64,000 bases of DNA, from contig NZ_JACSQF010000002.1 in the NCBI RefSeq assembly GCF_014836755.1, positions 217,770-281,769 of the forward strand, read 5' to 3'. Below the pieces are notes generated by a model. The model made no database searches and was not told the origin of the DNA. It was given only the letters and a program-made list of their open reading frames with translations. The position numbers and the translations under genes are program-made. This DNA comes from Oerskovia merdavium (GTDB lineage: Bacteria > Actinomycetota > Actinomycetes > Actinomycetales > Cellulomonadaceae). Shown here piece by piece: positions 38,739-45,837 of the stretch. Each line of letters starts with the position of its first letter. Positions within the stretch are counted from its first letter, which is position 1.

Positions 38739-40393
38739 GGTCGTTCCCCGTCCGTCGCCACGTGCCCCCGGGCCGGTACGGCCCCGGGCTCGCGAGGGAC
38801 CGCACGCTGGCGGTCGCTCGCCTGCTGCTGTTGCTGCTGCTGGTGCCGGCTCCCGGCACCCTGGGCGGCGTCCGCGGGATTGGTCGCGATCGGGACCCCG
38901 GCAGCCACCGCGCCGGACGCCGCGAGCGTGACGGGGGCGACGTCGTCGACCACCTGCCGGGGTCCCTCGCCCAGGACCCACGTGTCCTTGGAGCCGCCCC
39001 CTTGCGAGCTGTTCACGACGAGCTGCCCCTCGGGCAGCGCCACGCGCGTGAGCCCTCCGGGCAGGACCCAGACGTCCGTGCCGTCGTTGACCGCGAACGG
39101 CCGCAGGTCCACGTGACGGGGCCGGAAGCGCCCGTCGACGAACGTCGGAGCCGTCGAGAGCTGCACCACGGGCTGCGCGACCCACCCGCGCGGGTCCGCC
39201 TGGAGCCGCCGGCGCATCGCGTCGAGCTCGGCACGGGAGGCCGCCGGACCCACGAGGATCCCCTTGCCACCCGATCCGTCGACGGGCTTGACGACCAGCT
39301 CGTCGAGGCGGTCGAGCACCTCCGCGAGCGCCTCGGGCTCCTGCAGGCGCCACGTGTCGACGTTGGGCAGGAGCGGCTCCTCCGACAGGTAGTAGCGGAT
39401 GAGGTCGGGGACGTAGGTGTAGACGAGCTTGTCGTCCGCGACCCCGTTGCCCACCGCGTTCGCGAGCGTCACGGTGCCGAGCCGCGCGCACCCGAGCAGC
39501 CCCGGGACACCCAGGATCGAGTCGGCGCGGAACTGCACCGGGTCGAGGAACGCGTCGTCGACGCGCCGGTAGATGACGTCGACCCGGCGACGGCCCTTGG
39601 TGGTCCGCATGTAGACGCGACCGCCCGCGCAGAACAGGTCGCGCCCCTCGACGAGCTCGACACCCATGAGCCGGGCGAGCAACGAGTGCTCGTAGTAGGC
39701 CGAGTTGAAGACGCCAGGGGTGAGCACCACGACCGTCGGGTCGGGGACCCCGTCCGGGGCTGCGGCGAGCAGCGCGGCCAGGAGCCGGCGCGGATAGTCG
39801 ATCACGCGCCGGATGCGCAGGCTCGAGAACAGCTCGGGGAACGTCTGCACCATGGCCTGCCGGTTGGAGATCACGTAGCTGACGCCGCTCGGGACGCGCA
39901 CGTTGTCCTCGAGCACCCGGAAGTCGCCCGCCTCGTCCCGGATCAGGTCGATCCCCGAGACGTGCGCCCGCACGCCGTTGGGCGGCTCGATCCCGTACGC
40001 GGCCCGGTGGAAGTCGGCCGAGGACAGGATGAGCCGTTGCGGGACCACCCCGTCCGTCACGCAGCGCTGCGGGCCGTAGACGTCCGCGAGGAACGCCTCG
40101 AGCGCGCGGACCCGTTGGGCCACGCCCGCGGAGATCCGGTCCCACTCGTCGGCCTCGATGACCCGCGGGACCACGTCGAGCGGGAAGGGACGCTCCTCGC
40201 CTGCGACGTCGAACGTCACGCCCTGCGCGAGGTACGAGCGGGCCAGGGCCTCCGCCCGCGAGGAGACCTCGGCCGCGGTGAGGCGGGTCATGGTCGTGTG
40301 CACACGCTCGAACCGGGGACGCAGCCCGCCGTCCTCGTCGAGCATCTCGTCCCAGGCCCGTGAGCGGGGATAGTCGTCGAAGAGGTCTGCCAT
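38732..40393 (-). CDS. Circularly permuted ATP-grasp protein with C-terminal poly-Gln tail
   Basis: A 553-aa putative amide or peptide ligase (circularly permuted ATP-grasp type 2). Landmarks: DLFDDYPRSRAWDEM, a GIDLIRDEAGDFRVLEDNVRVPSGVSYV segment, VLTPGVFNSAYYEHSLLARLMGVELVEGRDL, VDVIYRRVDD, LANAVGNGVADDKLVYTYVPD, LVVKPVDGSGGKG (ATP loop) and STAPTFVDGRFRPRHVDLRPF. Residues after about 475 are not part of the fold and end in a disordered tail with seven glutamines (518-524). ATG 40393 lies 7 bases after TACGGT without a ribosome site, suggesting a leaderless mRNA. It is first in the operon and divergent from the PemK-like gene. Product of the pathway unknown. Confidence 0.87.
   Translation of the reverse strand: MADLFDDYPRSRAWDEMLDEDGGLRPRFERVHTTMTRLTAAEVSSRAEALARSYLAQGVTFDVAGEERPFPLDVVPRVIEADEWDRISAGVAQRVRALEAFLADVYGPQRCVTDGVVPQRLILSSADFHRAAYGIEPPNGVRAHVSGIDLIRDEAGDFRVLEDNVRVPSGVSYVISNRQAMVQTFPELFSSLRIRRVIDYPRRLLAALLAAAPDGVPDPTVVVLTPGVFNSAYYEHSLLARLMGVELVEGRDLFCAGGRVYMRTTKGRRRVDVIYRRVDDAFLDPVQFRADSILGVPGLLGCARLGTVTLANAVGNGVADDKLVYTYVPDLIRYYLSEEPLLPNVDTWRLQEPEALAEVLDRLDELVVKPVDGSGGKGILVGPAASRAELDAMRRRLQADPRGWVAQPVVQLSTAPTFVDGRFRPRHVDLRPFAVNDGTDVWVLPGGLTRVALPEGQLVVNSSQGGGSKDTWVLGEGPRQVVDDVAPVTLAASGAVAAGVPIATNPADAAQGAGSRHQQQQQQQASDRQRAVPREPGAVPARGHVATDGERPC
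38822..38842 (-). repeat. CAG/CAA triplet tract
   Basis: Seven glutamine codons (CAG CAG CAG CAA CAG CAG CAG on the minus strand) at the 3' end of the ATP-grasp gene. It is a short, interrupted trinucleotide repeat that could slip by whole codons. Confidence 0.7.
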
Positions 40394-40406
40394 GACGGGG
40401 ACCGTA
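40391..40406 (-). promoter_or_regulatory. Leaderless-type -10 box before the ATP-grasp gene
   Basis: TACGGT (40406 to 40401) ends 7 bases before the ATG at 40393. Confidence 0.45.
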
Positions 40407-40482
40407 GTCACCCGGTGTTCCCGCGGCGTGTCCCCCGTGTTACCGGTCGCGTCCGGGTGTGACGGGCGGTCGACGCGGGGGC

Positions 40483-40506
40483 CCGACGGCCGGTCCGACG
40501 GCCGGT
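40483..40506 (+). repeat. Tandem 12-bp repeat in the divergent promoter region
   Basis: CCGACGGCCGGT occurs twice in perfect tandem. It lies in the 159-base region between the ATP-grasp and PemK-like genes, 47-70 bases before the latter. Confidence 0.6.
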
Positions 40507-40540
40507 GCGGGACCGCTCGGACCGCCGTGCCGGATACGGG

Positions 40541-40555
40541 TAGATTGCGGGCGTG
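40541..40555 (+). promoter_or_regulatory. Leaderless-type -10 box before the PemK-like gene
   Basis: TAGATT (40541-40546) ends 6 bases before the GTG at 40553. No ribosome site lies between them. Confidence 0.45.
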
Positions 40556-41257
40556 GCTCAGAACAAGTGGATCTCCCTGCTCACGGACGCGGCCCGCGCG
40601 ATCCTCGGCGCGCTCGGCGGGTCGTCGCGATCGGGTGGCTCGGGCGCGGGTGGCTCGTCCTCCGGCCCGACGACGTCGGGCACCCCGCGCGGCATCGCTC
40701 CCCGCCCCGGGTCCGGTGCGCCGTCGTCGGGCACCGCGGGCCCCAAGCCGGGACCGCGCACCAAGCCGGGCACCCCGAAGGGCTCCGCGAGCACGCGGCC
40801 GGCGGGCCGGAAGCCCGCACCCCAGGGACAGGCTCGCGGGCCGCAGCCCGGTGCCGGCACCTACCCCGGCGACTACACGGGCGCGGTGCGCGCCGAGTAC
40901 GCACCCCAGCTCGACGGCGACCCGGACCCCGGCGAGATCGTGTGGACCTGGGTCCCCTACGAGGAGGACTTCACCCAGGGCAAGGACCGTCCCGTGCTGC
41001 TCGTGGGTCGCGACGGCGGCTGGCTGCTCGCGATCATGCTCACGAGCAAGGACCACTCGCGCGACGCCGCGGACGAGGCCCGCTGGGGCCGGTACTGGCT
41101 CGACATCGGCTCGGGCCCCTGGGACGCGCAAGGGCGCGACTCGGAGGTCCGCCTCGACCGCGTGATCCGCGTGGACCCCGGCGCCGTGCGTCGCGAGGGG
41201 GCCGTCATGGGCCGCTCGACGTTCGACACGATCATCCGCGAGATGGGCAAGGTCTGA
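40553..41257 (+). CDS. PemK/MazF-fold protein with long disordered N-terminus, no antitoxin gene
   Basis: A 234-aa protein. Residues 1-22 are amphipathic (WISLLTDAARAILGALGG), 23-110 are a Gly/Ser/Pro/Thr-rich linker, and 120-234 form a PemK/MazF-like beta-barrel: DPDPGEIVWTWVPYEED, then GKDRPVLLVGR (the conserved KxRP turn), LLAIMLTSKDH, and VRLDRVIRVDP. True MazF toxins are about 110 aa and have an antitoxin gene just upstream; neither holds here, since the upstream neighbour is a divergent ATP-grasp gene. Such long solitary members are common in actinobacteria and their role is open. An RNase activity is inference. Confidence 0.8.
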   Translation: MAQNKWISLLTDAARAILGALGGSSRSGGSGAGGSSSGPTTSGTPRGIAPRPGSGAPSSGTAGPKPGPRTKPGTPKGSASTRPAGRKPAPQGQARGPQPGAGTYPGDYTGAVRAEYAPQLDGDPDPGEIVWTWVPYEEDFTQGKDRPVLLVGRDGGWLLAIMLTSKDHSRDAADEARWGRYWLDIGSGPWDAQGRDSEVRLDRVIRVDPGAVRREGAVMGRSTFDTIIREMGKV

Positions 41258-41409
41258 GGCCTCGCACCTGGGCTGCGCCCCTGCCGGGCGCTCCGGCACG
41301 AGACCCCGTCACAGGGTCCGCAGGACCCGGCACAGGGCGCGTGCGGACCGTGCGCGAGGGGCGAGGAGGGCGCCGTTCCAGCGTTCTGGCCGATCCTGCG
41401 GTCGGCTGG

Positions 41410-41415
41410 TAGTCT
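41410..41415 (+). promoter_or_regulatory. Candidate extended -10 box of rpsT
   Basis: TGGTAGTCT places TAGTCT at 41410-41415, about 140 bases before rpsT. The -35 box is not clear. The transcript would start near 41422, just before the first leader hairpin. Confidence 0.35.
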
Positions 41416-41426
41416 TGGTGGTCGCG

Positions 41427-41500
41427 TGTCCGCCCAGGTCGGCGGGCACAGTTCCAGCTCCTCTCCAAGGGTTCCCCACCCCCAGTCCCGGAGCTGGAAT
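41427..41500 (+). promoter_or_regulatory. Two-hairpin structured leader of rpsT
   Basis: First stem TGTCCGCC / GGCGGGCA (41427-41434 with 41441-41448), then an 11-bp stem TTCCAGCTCC-type (41451-41461 with 41490-41500, one GU pair) enclosing 28 bases. They stand 53 bases before the rpsT start. This layout is like ribosomal-protein leaders that bind their own product, but no known family matches by eye. The rest of 41258-41553 shows no gene. Confidence 0.4.
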
Positions 41501-41553
41501 CGCCCTCTACGACCTATTCGATCGCTTCGGCGAACACACCAGAAAGTCCACAC

Positions 41554-41814
41554 GTGGCTAACATCAAGTCTCAGATCAAGCGCATCAAGACGAACGAGAA
41601 GGCTCGTCTGCGCAACAAGGCTGTCAAGTCGGAGCTCCGGACGAACGTTCGCCGCGTTCGCGAGGCCGTCGCCGCCGGTGACAAGGAGGCCGCAACCAGC
41701 GCCCTCGTCGTCGCGTCGAAGAAGCTCGACAAGGCAGTCTCCAAGGGTGTCATTCACGAGAACCAGGCTGCTAACCGCAAGTCGGCACTCGCGAAGGCCG
41801 TCAACGCTCTCTGA
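41554..41814 (+). CDS. rpsT: 30S ribosomal protein S20
   Basis: Primary 16S rRNA-binding protein of the small subunit body. The 86-aa basic, all-helical sequence starts [20 protein letters not shown] and ends [11 protein letters not shown], as the family does. The GTG start has only a weak AGAAAG upstream. In E. coli rpsT also uses a poor start codon and is translationally autoregulated; the structured leader here allows the same idea. It has lower GC than its neighbours, as highly expressed ribosomal genes do. It converges with holA, with a terminator hairpin between. Confidence 0.97.
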   Translation: MANIKSQIKRIKTNEKARLRNKAVKSELRTNVRRVREAVAAGDKEAATSALVVASKKLDKAVSKGVIHENQAANRKSALAKAVNAL

Positions 41815-41882
41815 GCCTGACACTCCCTTCCACGCGTGACCTTGTGCGCCCCTGATCCACCTCGGGCAGCACGGTGAACGTC

Positions 41883-41918
41883 GAGAGGCGCTGCTCCCTC
41901 CACGGAGCGGCGCCTCTC
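41883..41918. terminator. Bidirectional hairpin between rpsT and holA
   Basis: 15-bp arms GAGAGGCGCTGCTCC (41883-41897) and GGAGCGGCGCCTCTC (41904-41918) with one GU pair and a 6-base loop. It lies between convergent genes. No U-run. Confidence 0.7.
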
Positions 41919-42021
41919 GTGCGTCCGGGGGCGGGCGCGGAGAGCTCGTCCTGACCGGCGTGCCCCGGCCGCTGCGATCCTGGCCGGCTCACGGGGTCAC
42001 CGTCCGCCCGGCCTGCCGAGA

Positions 42022-43038
42022 TCAGCGGCCCGTGCCGTGCGCCCCCGCGATCACCAGGACCGCACGCTCGACCGCGAACACCGGGTCGCGCCCGCCGCCC
42101 TTGACCTCGGCATCCGCCTGGGCGACCGCCGTGATCGCGGCCGCGAGGCCTTCCGGGGTCCAGCTCGAGAGGTCCTTGCGCGCCCGGTCGATCTGCCAGG
42201 GGGCCAGCCCCAGGTCCTTGGCCGACGCTCCACCACGCCCGCGCATGGCCGCGACCTTGGCGAGCGTGCGGAGCTTCATCGCGAGCACCGCGACGAGCGG
42301 CACGGGGTCCGCTCCCGTCGCCAGGGCGTGGCGCAGCAGGGACACGGCCTCGCCCGCCTTGCCCGCCACGGCGGCGTCGGCCACGCGGAAGCCGCTCGCC
42401 TCGACGCGCCCGCCGTAGTACCTGTCGACCGTCGCGGCGTTGATGGTGCCCGTCGTGTCCGCGACGAGCTGCGCGCACGCGCTCGCGAGCTCGCGCAGGT
42501 CGTTCCCGAGCGCCTCGACGAGCGCCTTGACAGCCCCCGCGTCGGCTCGGCGGCCTGCCGCCTTGAACTCCGCGGCGACGAACGAGAGCTTGTCGGCGTC
42601 CTTCTTGATGGCCTCGCACGCCACGACCGGCGCGCCGCTCGCACGGATCGCGTCGAGCATCTTCTTGCCCCGGACGCCGCCGCCGTGCACGACCACGACG
42701 GTCGTCTCCGGGTCCGGCGAGGCGACGTAGTCCACCACGTCGGGGATGAGCGCGTCGGCTGCGGCCTCCGCGCCACGCACCACCACGAACTTGGGCTCGC
42801 CGAAGAGAGACGGGCTCGCCGCGACCGTCAGCATGCCCGACTGGTAGGTCACGGCTTCGATCTCGGACTTCTCCGCCTCCGTGTCGCGGGCCCGCGCGAG
42901 CTCGAACAACGAGTCGACGGCCCTCTCCGCGAGCAGGCCCTCGGGCCCTTGCACCAGCACCACGGGAGCGAGCTCGACCGCGTTCCACGGGAGCGTCGCG
43001 GACGGGCGGGCGGAGGTGCGGGAGGGAGCGGGAGCCAT
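42022..43038 (-). CDS. holA: DNA polymerase III subunit delta
   Basis: Clamp-loader wrench that opens the beta clamp. The 338-aa protein has the degenerate AAA+ fold of HolA: PVVLVQGPEGLLAERAVDSLFE at the start, YQSGMLTVAASPSLFGEPKFVVV, the strand PETTVVVVHGGGVRGKKML, and the helical collar (LAMKLRTLAKVAAMRGRG, then KDLGLAPWQIDRARKDLSSW). ATG 43038 is preferred; GTG 43044 is two codons upstream. comEC lies just upstream, the usual arrangement comEC-holA-rpsT, with rpsT on the opposite strand. Confidence 0.94.
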   Translation of the reverse strand: MAPAPSRTSARPSATLPWNAVELAPVVLVQGPEGLLAERAVDSLFELARARDTEAEKSEIEAVTYQSGMLTVAASPSLFGEPKFVVVRGAEAAADALIPDVVDYVASPDPETTVVVVHGGGVRGKKMLDAIRASGAPVVACEAIKKDADKLSFVAAEFKAAGRRADAGAVKALVEALGNDLRELASACAQLVADTTGTINAATVDRYYGGRVEASGFRVADAAVAGKAGEAVSLLRHALATGADPVPLVAVLAMKLRTLAKVAAMRGRGGASAKDLGLAPWQIDRARKDLSSWTPEGLAAAITAVAQADAEVKGGGRDPVFAVERAVLVIAGAHGTGR

Positions 43039-43132
43039 GGGCACAACGATCCCACGGGCCACCCACCGGGGGCACATCGCCGACCCCTGACGGAGGCACG
43101 GCGTGCCGACGCGGAAAGCTCGCCGGAGGCAC

Positions 43133-43173
43133 GGACCCGTGACCTCGGCGGTCGTCCGCCGGTCCACGGGTCC
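43133..43173 (-). terminator. Nested hairpin between comEC and holA
   Basis: Outer arms GGACCCGTG / CACGGGTCC (43133-43141 and 43165-43173) enclose CGGCGG / CCGCCG (43146-43151 and 43156-43161). It lies in the 163-base gap; it may terminate comEC so that holA needs its own promoter. Confidence 0.45.
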
Positions 43174-43201
43174 GGCTCGGACGTCCCGGTCGCGTGGCAC
43201 A

Positions 43202-45724
43202 TCACCCGTCCTCGCACCCCGCGACCGCGAGCGCCCCGTCGCGCACGACGAGCGCGAAGGTCCCGCACCGGTCGGTGCGCAGCACCGCGGCCCCGACGCC
43301 CGCATAGAGGTCGAGGGCTTCCTCGGTCGGGTGCCCGTACGTGTTCTCGCCCGAGCTGACGATCGCGACCGCGGGGCTGAGCGTCGCGGCGAGTCGTGGG
43401 GACTGGACGCGTGAGCCGTGGTGCGCGACCTTGACGACGTCGACCGACGCGTCGGGGCCGTCCGCCCGCAGCGTCCGGTCCAGGGCCTCCTGTCCCGCGT
43501 CCTCCAGGTCGCCGAGCGCCACGAGCGTCAGCTGCGGGGTGACGACACGCAACGCGATGCTCGCGTCGTTGGCTCCCCCGTCGGCCTCGGCGAGGACGGG
43601 CCCTCCGCCTCCGGAGCCGGGCCCGGCGGAGCCACCCGCCTGCAGCACCTCCCACGACACGTCGCCGAGCGTGCCGCCCGCGCCGGGTTCGGCCACCTCC
43701 ACGGGAACACCTCGGTCGGCGAGGTCGTCGAGCACCCACTCAGCCTGCTCGGCAGGGTCACCGAGCCCGGTCACGAGCGCTCGTCCCACCTGCCGCCCGT
43801 CCAGCACGGCGTCGAGCCCTCCGACGTGGTCGGCGTGGAAGTGGGTCAGCACGAGCAGGTCGAGGCGCTCGATCCCCAGGTCGTCGAGGCACCGCCCTGC
43901 GGCGTCGCCTGCCGGACCGACGTCGATCATGAGTCCGCGCCCGTCGCCGGTCCGGACCACGAGCCCGTCCCCCTGGCCGACGTCGCACGCGGCCACGACC
44001 CAGTCCGGCGGGACGTCTTGACCGGCGGGGGCGATCCAACGGGGCCACGCGATCACCACGCAACCGGCCACTCCCACGGCAACCACGGCCCAGGCCGCGA
44101 CGAGTTGCAGCGTGGCGCGTCGTCGTCGGGCTGCGAACGCCTCCCGGACACCCGCGCGTACCGCCGTGCGCCACGTGTGCGGCCAGCCGCTCCCCCGGCT
44201 CCACGGGACCCGCACGCCCAGCAGGCCCGCCACCCGCCGCCATCGCCACACCAGCACCAGTGCTGCGAGGGTCAGCAGGGCGAGTGCCGACGCGCCCAGC
44301 GGACCACCGGGCCACGGCACCTTCGCCCCGGGCAGCCCGGCGAAGGACCGGGCGACCGCCGCGATCCACCAGGACGCGAGGCCCGCAGGCCACGCGAGCA
44401 CGACCCCGCCGAGCGGGAACCAGGGGGCCACGAGCGTCGCGAGCACCCCGAGCACCGTCGCGGGCACGAGCGCGGGCGCCGCGACCAGGTTCGCCGGCAC
44501 GGCGTACGTCGCGATCGACGGGTCGAGCAGGACCAGGACCGGCGCGCACGCGAGCTGGGCCGTCAGCGGGACCGCGAGCGCGAACGCCGGCCCTTTGCCG
44601 ATCCACGGTGCGAGACGTCGTGCCACGGGCTGGGTACCCAGCACGAGCGCGGCGGTCGCGACGCTCGACAGCACGAACCCGTACGAGCGCGCGAGCCACG
44701 GGTCCAGCACGAGGAGCACCACGACGATGCACGCGAGCGCGGGGACGGCGCGCGAGGGGCGTCCCAGCCCGATCCCGACCAGCCCGACCACCCCCATGGC
44801 CGCGGCACGCAACACGCTCGGGTCGGGATGGACGAGCAGCACGAACCCCGCCATGACGAGGCCCGTCACCCCCATGCGCACACCGCGCGGCGCCCGGGCC
44901 AGCGCGCACAGCGCGGTCACGGCCGCCACGACGATCGCGAAGTGCCCGCCCGAGACCGCGGTGACGTGCGTGAGGCCGGTGGTCCTGAGAGCCGCGTCGA
45001 GCTCGTCGTCGATGCGCGAGGTGTCACCGACCGCGACGCCCGGGAGCAGCGCACGGGCGTCCGCGGGCAGCCCGTCCGAGGCCGTCAGCAGGTCGGTCCG
45101 GAGCGTGTTGACGACTCGCAGCGCGGGCAGGGGCTCGGCCGTCTCGACCGGCGGCCCGCTCGCGACGAGCGTGGCTGCCGCCCGGTCGCCAGGTTCGGCG
45201 CGCAGGAGCCGGCCCGACGCGCGGACCTCGGCCCCGTAGTCGACGTCGGCCCAGGACGGGTCGCCCAGCACGCCGACCTGCCCTCCCCCCGGTGCTGTGA
45301 CACCTCGCCCCTGGACCGTCGTCAGCTCGAGCGTCGTGCGCACGCTGTCCGAGGACCCCGACCACGGGTTGGTGACCTCGACGGCCTCCTTGACGACCCG
45401 GCCGACGACCTCGACCGACGCGCCTTCGGCCGCGAGGTCCGCGGCTCCCCCACGTTCCCGCGCGACGAGGTCTGCTGCCCCGCCCAGCAGGACCGCGAGC
45501 ACGCACGCCGTCACGAGGAGGCACTGACCGAGCCCTCGGGGCGGGTTCGCGCGCCGCACGAGCAGCAGCGCGCCGAGCAGCGCGAGCAGTCCCGCCGCGG
45601 CCGCCGCGCCCGCAAGGGCCACCCCGGGCCGCGACGCAGCGAGCCACCACGCGACACCCCAGGCCGCGAGCGCCCCCGGGACCAGTCGAAGGTCGGTCGC
45701 CGAGACCTGGCGCGGGGTGAGCAC
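43202..45724 (-). CDS. comEC: ComEC/Rec2 DNA uptake channel with metallo-beta-lactamase domain
   Basis: Inner-membrane channel for single-stranded DNA in natural transformation. The 840-aa protein has an N-terminal helix pair and DUF4131 domain (about 10-200), the Competence membrane core (about 215-500, starting GLTHVTAVSGGHFAIVV), and a C-terminal metallo-beta-lactamase domain (about 580-835) with CDVGQGDG, the metal motif THFHADHVGG (near 630-640), ALGDLEDAGQEAL and KVAHHGSRVQSP. The metal motif is complete, so nuclease activity is plausible. GTG 45724 is the first reasonable start after pgm; the frame upstream is proline-rich and overlaps pgm. comEA is not in the window. Competence itself is not proven for this organism. 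Confidence 0.88.
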   Translation of the reverse strand: MLTPRQVSATDLRLVPGALAAWGVAWWLAASRPGVALAGAAAAAGLLALLGALLLVRRANPPRGLGQCLLVTACVLAVLLGGAADLVARERGGAADLAAEGASVEVVGRVVKEAVEVTNPWSGSSDSVRTTLELTTVQGRGVTAPGGGQVGVLGDPSWADVDYGAEVRASGRLLRAEPGDRAAATLVASGPPVETAEPLPALRVVNTLRTDLLTASDGLPADARALLPGVAVGDTSRIDDELDAALRTTGLTHVTAVSGGHFAIVVAAVTALCALARAPRGVRMGVTGLVMAGFVLLVHPDPSVLRAAAMGVVGLVGIGLGRPSRAVPALACIVVVLLVLDPWLARSYGFVLSSVATAALVLGTQPVARRLAPWIGKGPAFALAVPLTAQLACAPVLVLLDPSIATYAVPANLVAAPALVPATVLGVLATLVAPWFPLGGVVLAWPAGLASWWIAAVARSFAGLPGAKVPWPGGPLGASALALLTLAALVLVWRWRRVAGLLGVRVPWSRGSGWPHTWRTAVRAGVREAFAARRRRATLQLVAAWAVVAVGVAGCVVIAWPRWIAPAGQDVPPDWVVAACDVGQGDGLVVRTGDGRGLMIDVGPAGDAAGRCLDDLGIERLDLLVLTHFHADHVGGLDAVLDGRQVGRALVTGLGDPAEQAEWVLDDLADRGVPVEVAEPGAGGTLGDVSWEVLQAGGSAGPGSGGGGPVLAEADGGANDASIALRVVTPQLTLVALGDLEDAGQEALDRTLRADGPDASVDVVKVAHHGSRVQSPRLAATLSPAVAIVSSGENTYGHPTEEALDLYAGVGAAVLRTDRCGTFALVVRDGALAVAGCEDG

Positions 45725-45837
45725 TGGGGCCGCGCCCGGGGCGGGGTGGGGGGGCGGGGGGCCGGGCCGCGGCGCGGCGGGGCGCCGCGGACCTGTGTCC
45801 GAGCCTCCGAGGTCGCGGGACCCTGGGGGCGGGAGGC

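Noticed and set aside
38822-38845. Phase-variation switch by CAG slippage.
   Set aside because: The tract is short, interrupted by CAA, and a triplet; slippage would change the glutamine number but not the reading frame.
40553-41257. Complete type II toxin-antitoxin locus.
   Set aside because: No small antitoxin-like frame lies upstream or downstream; the neighbours are ATP-grasp and rpsT.
41301-43132. Plus-strand frames opposite holA.
   Set aside because: Shadows of holA; no ribosome sites and no recognisable domains.
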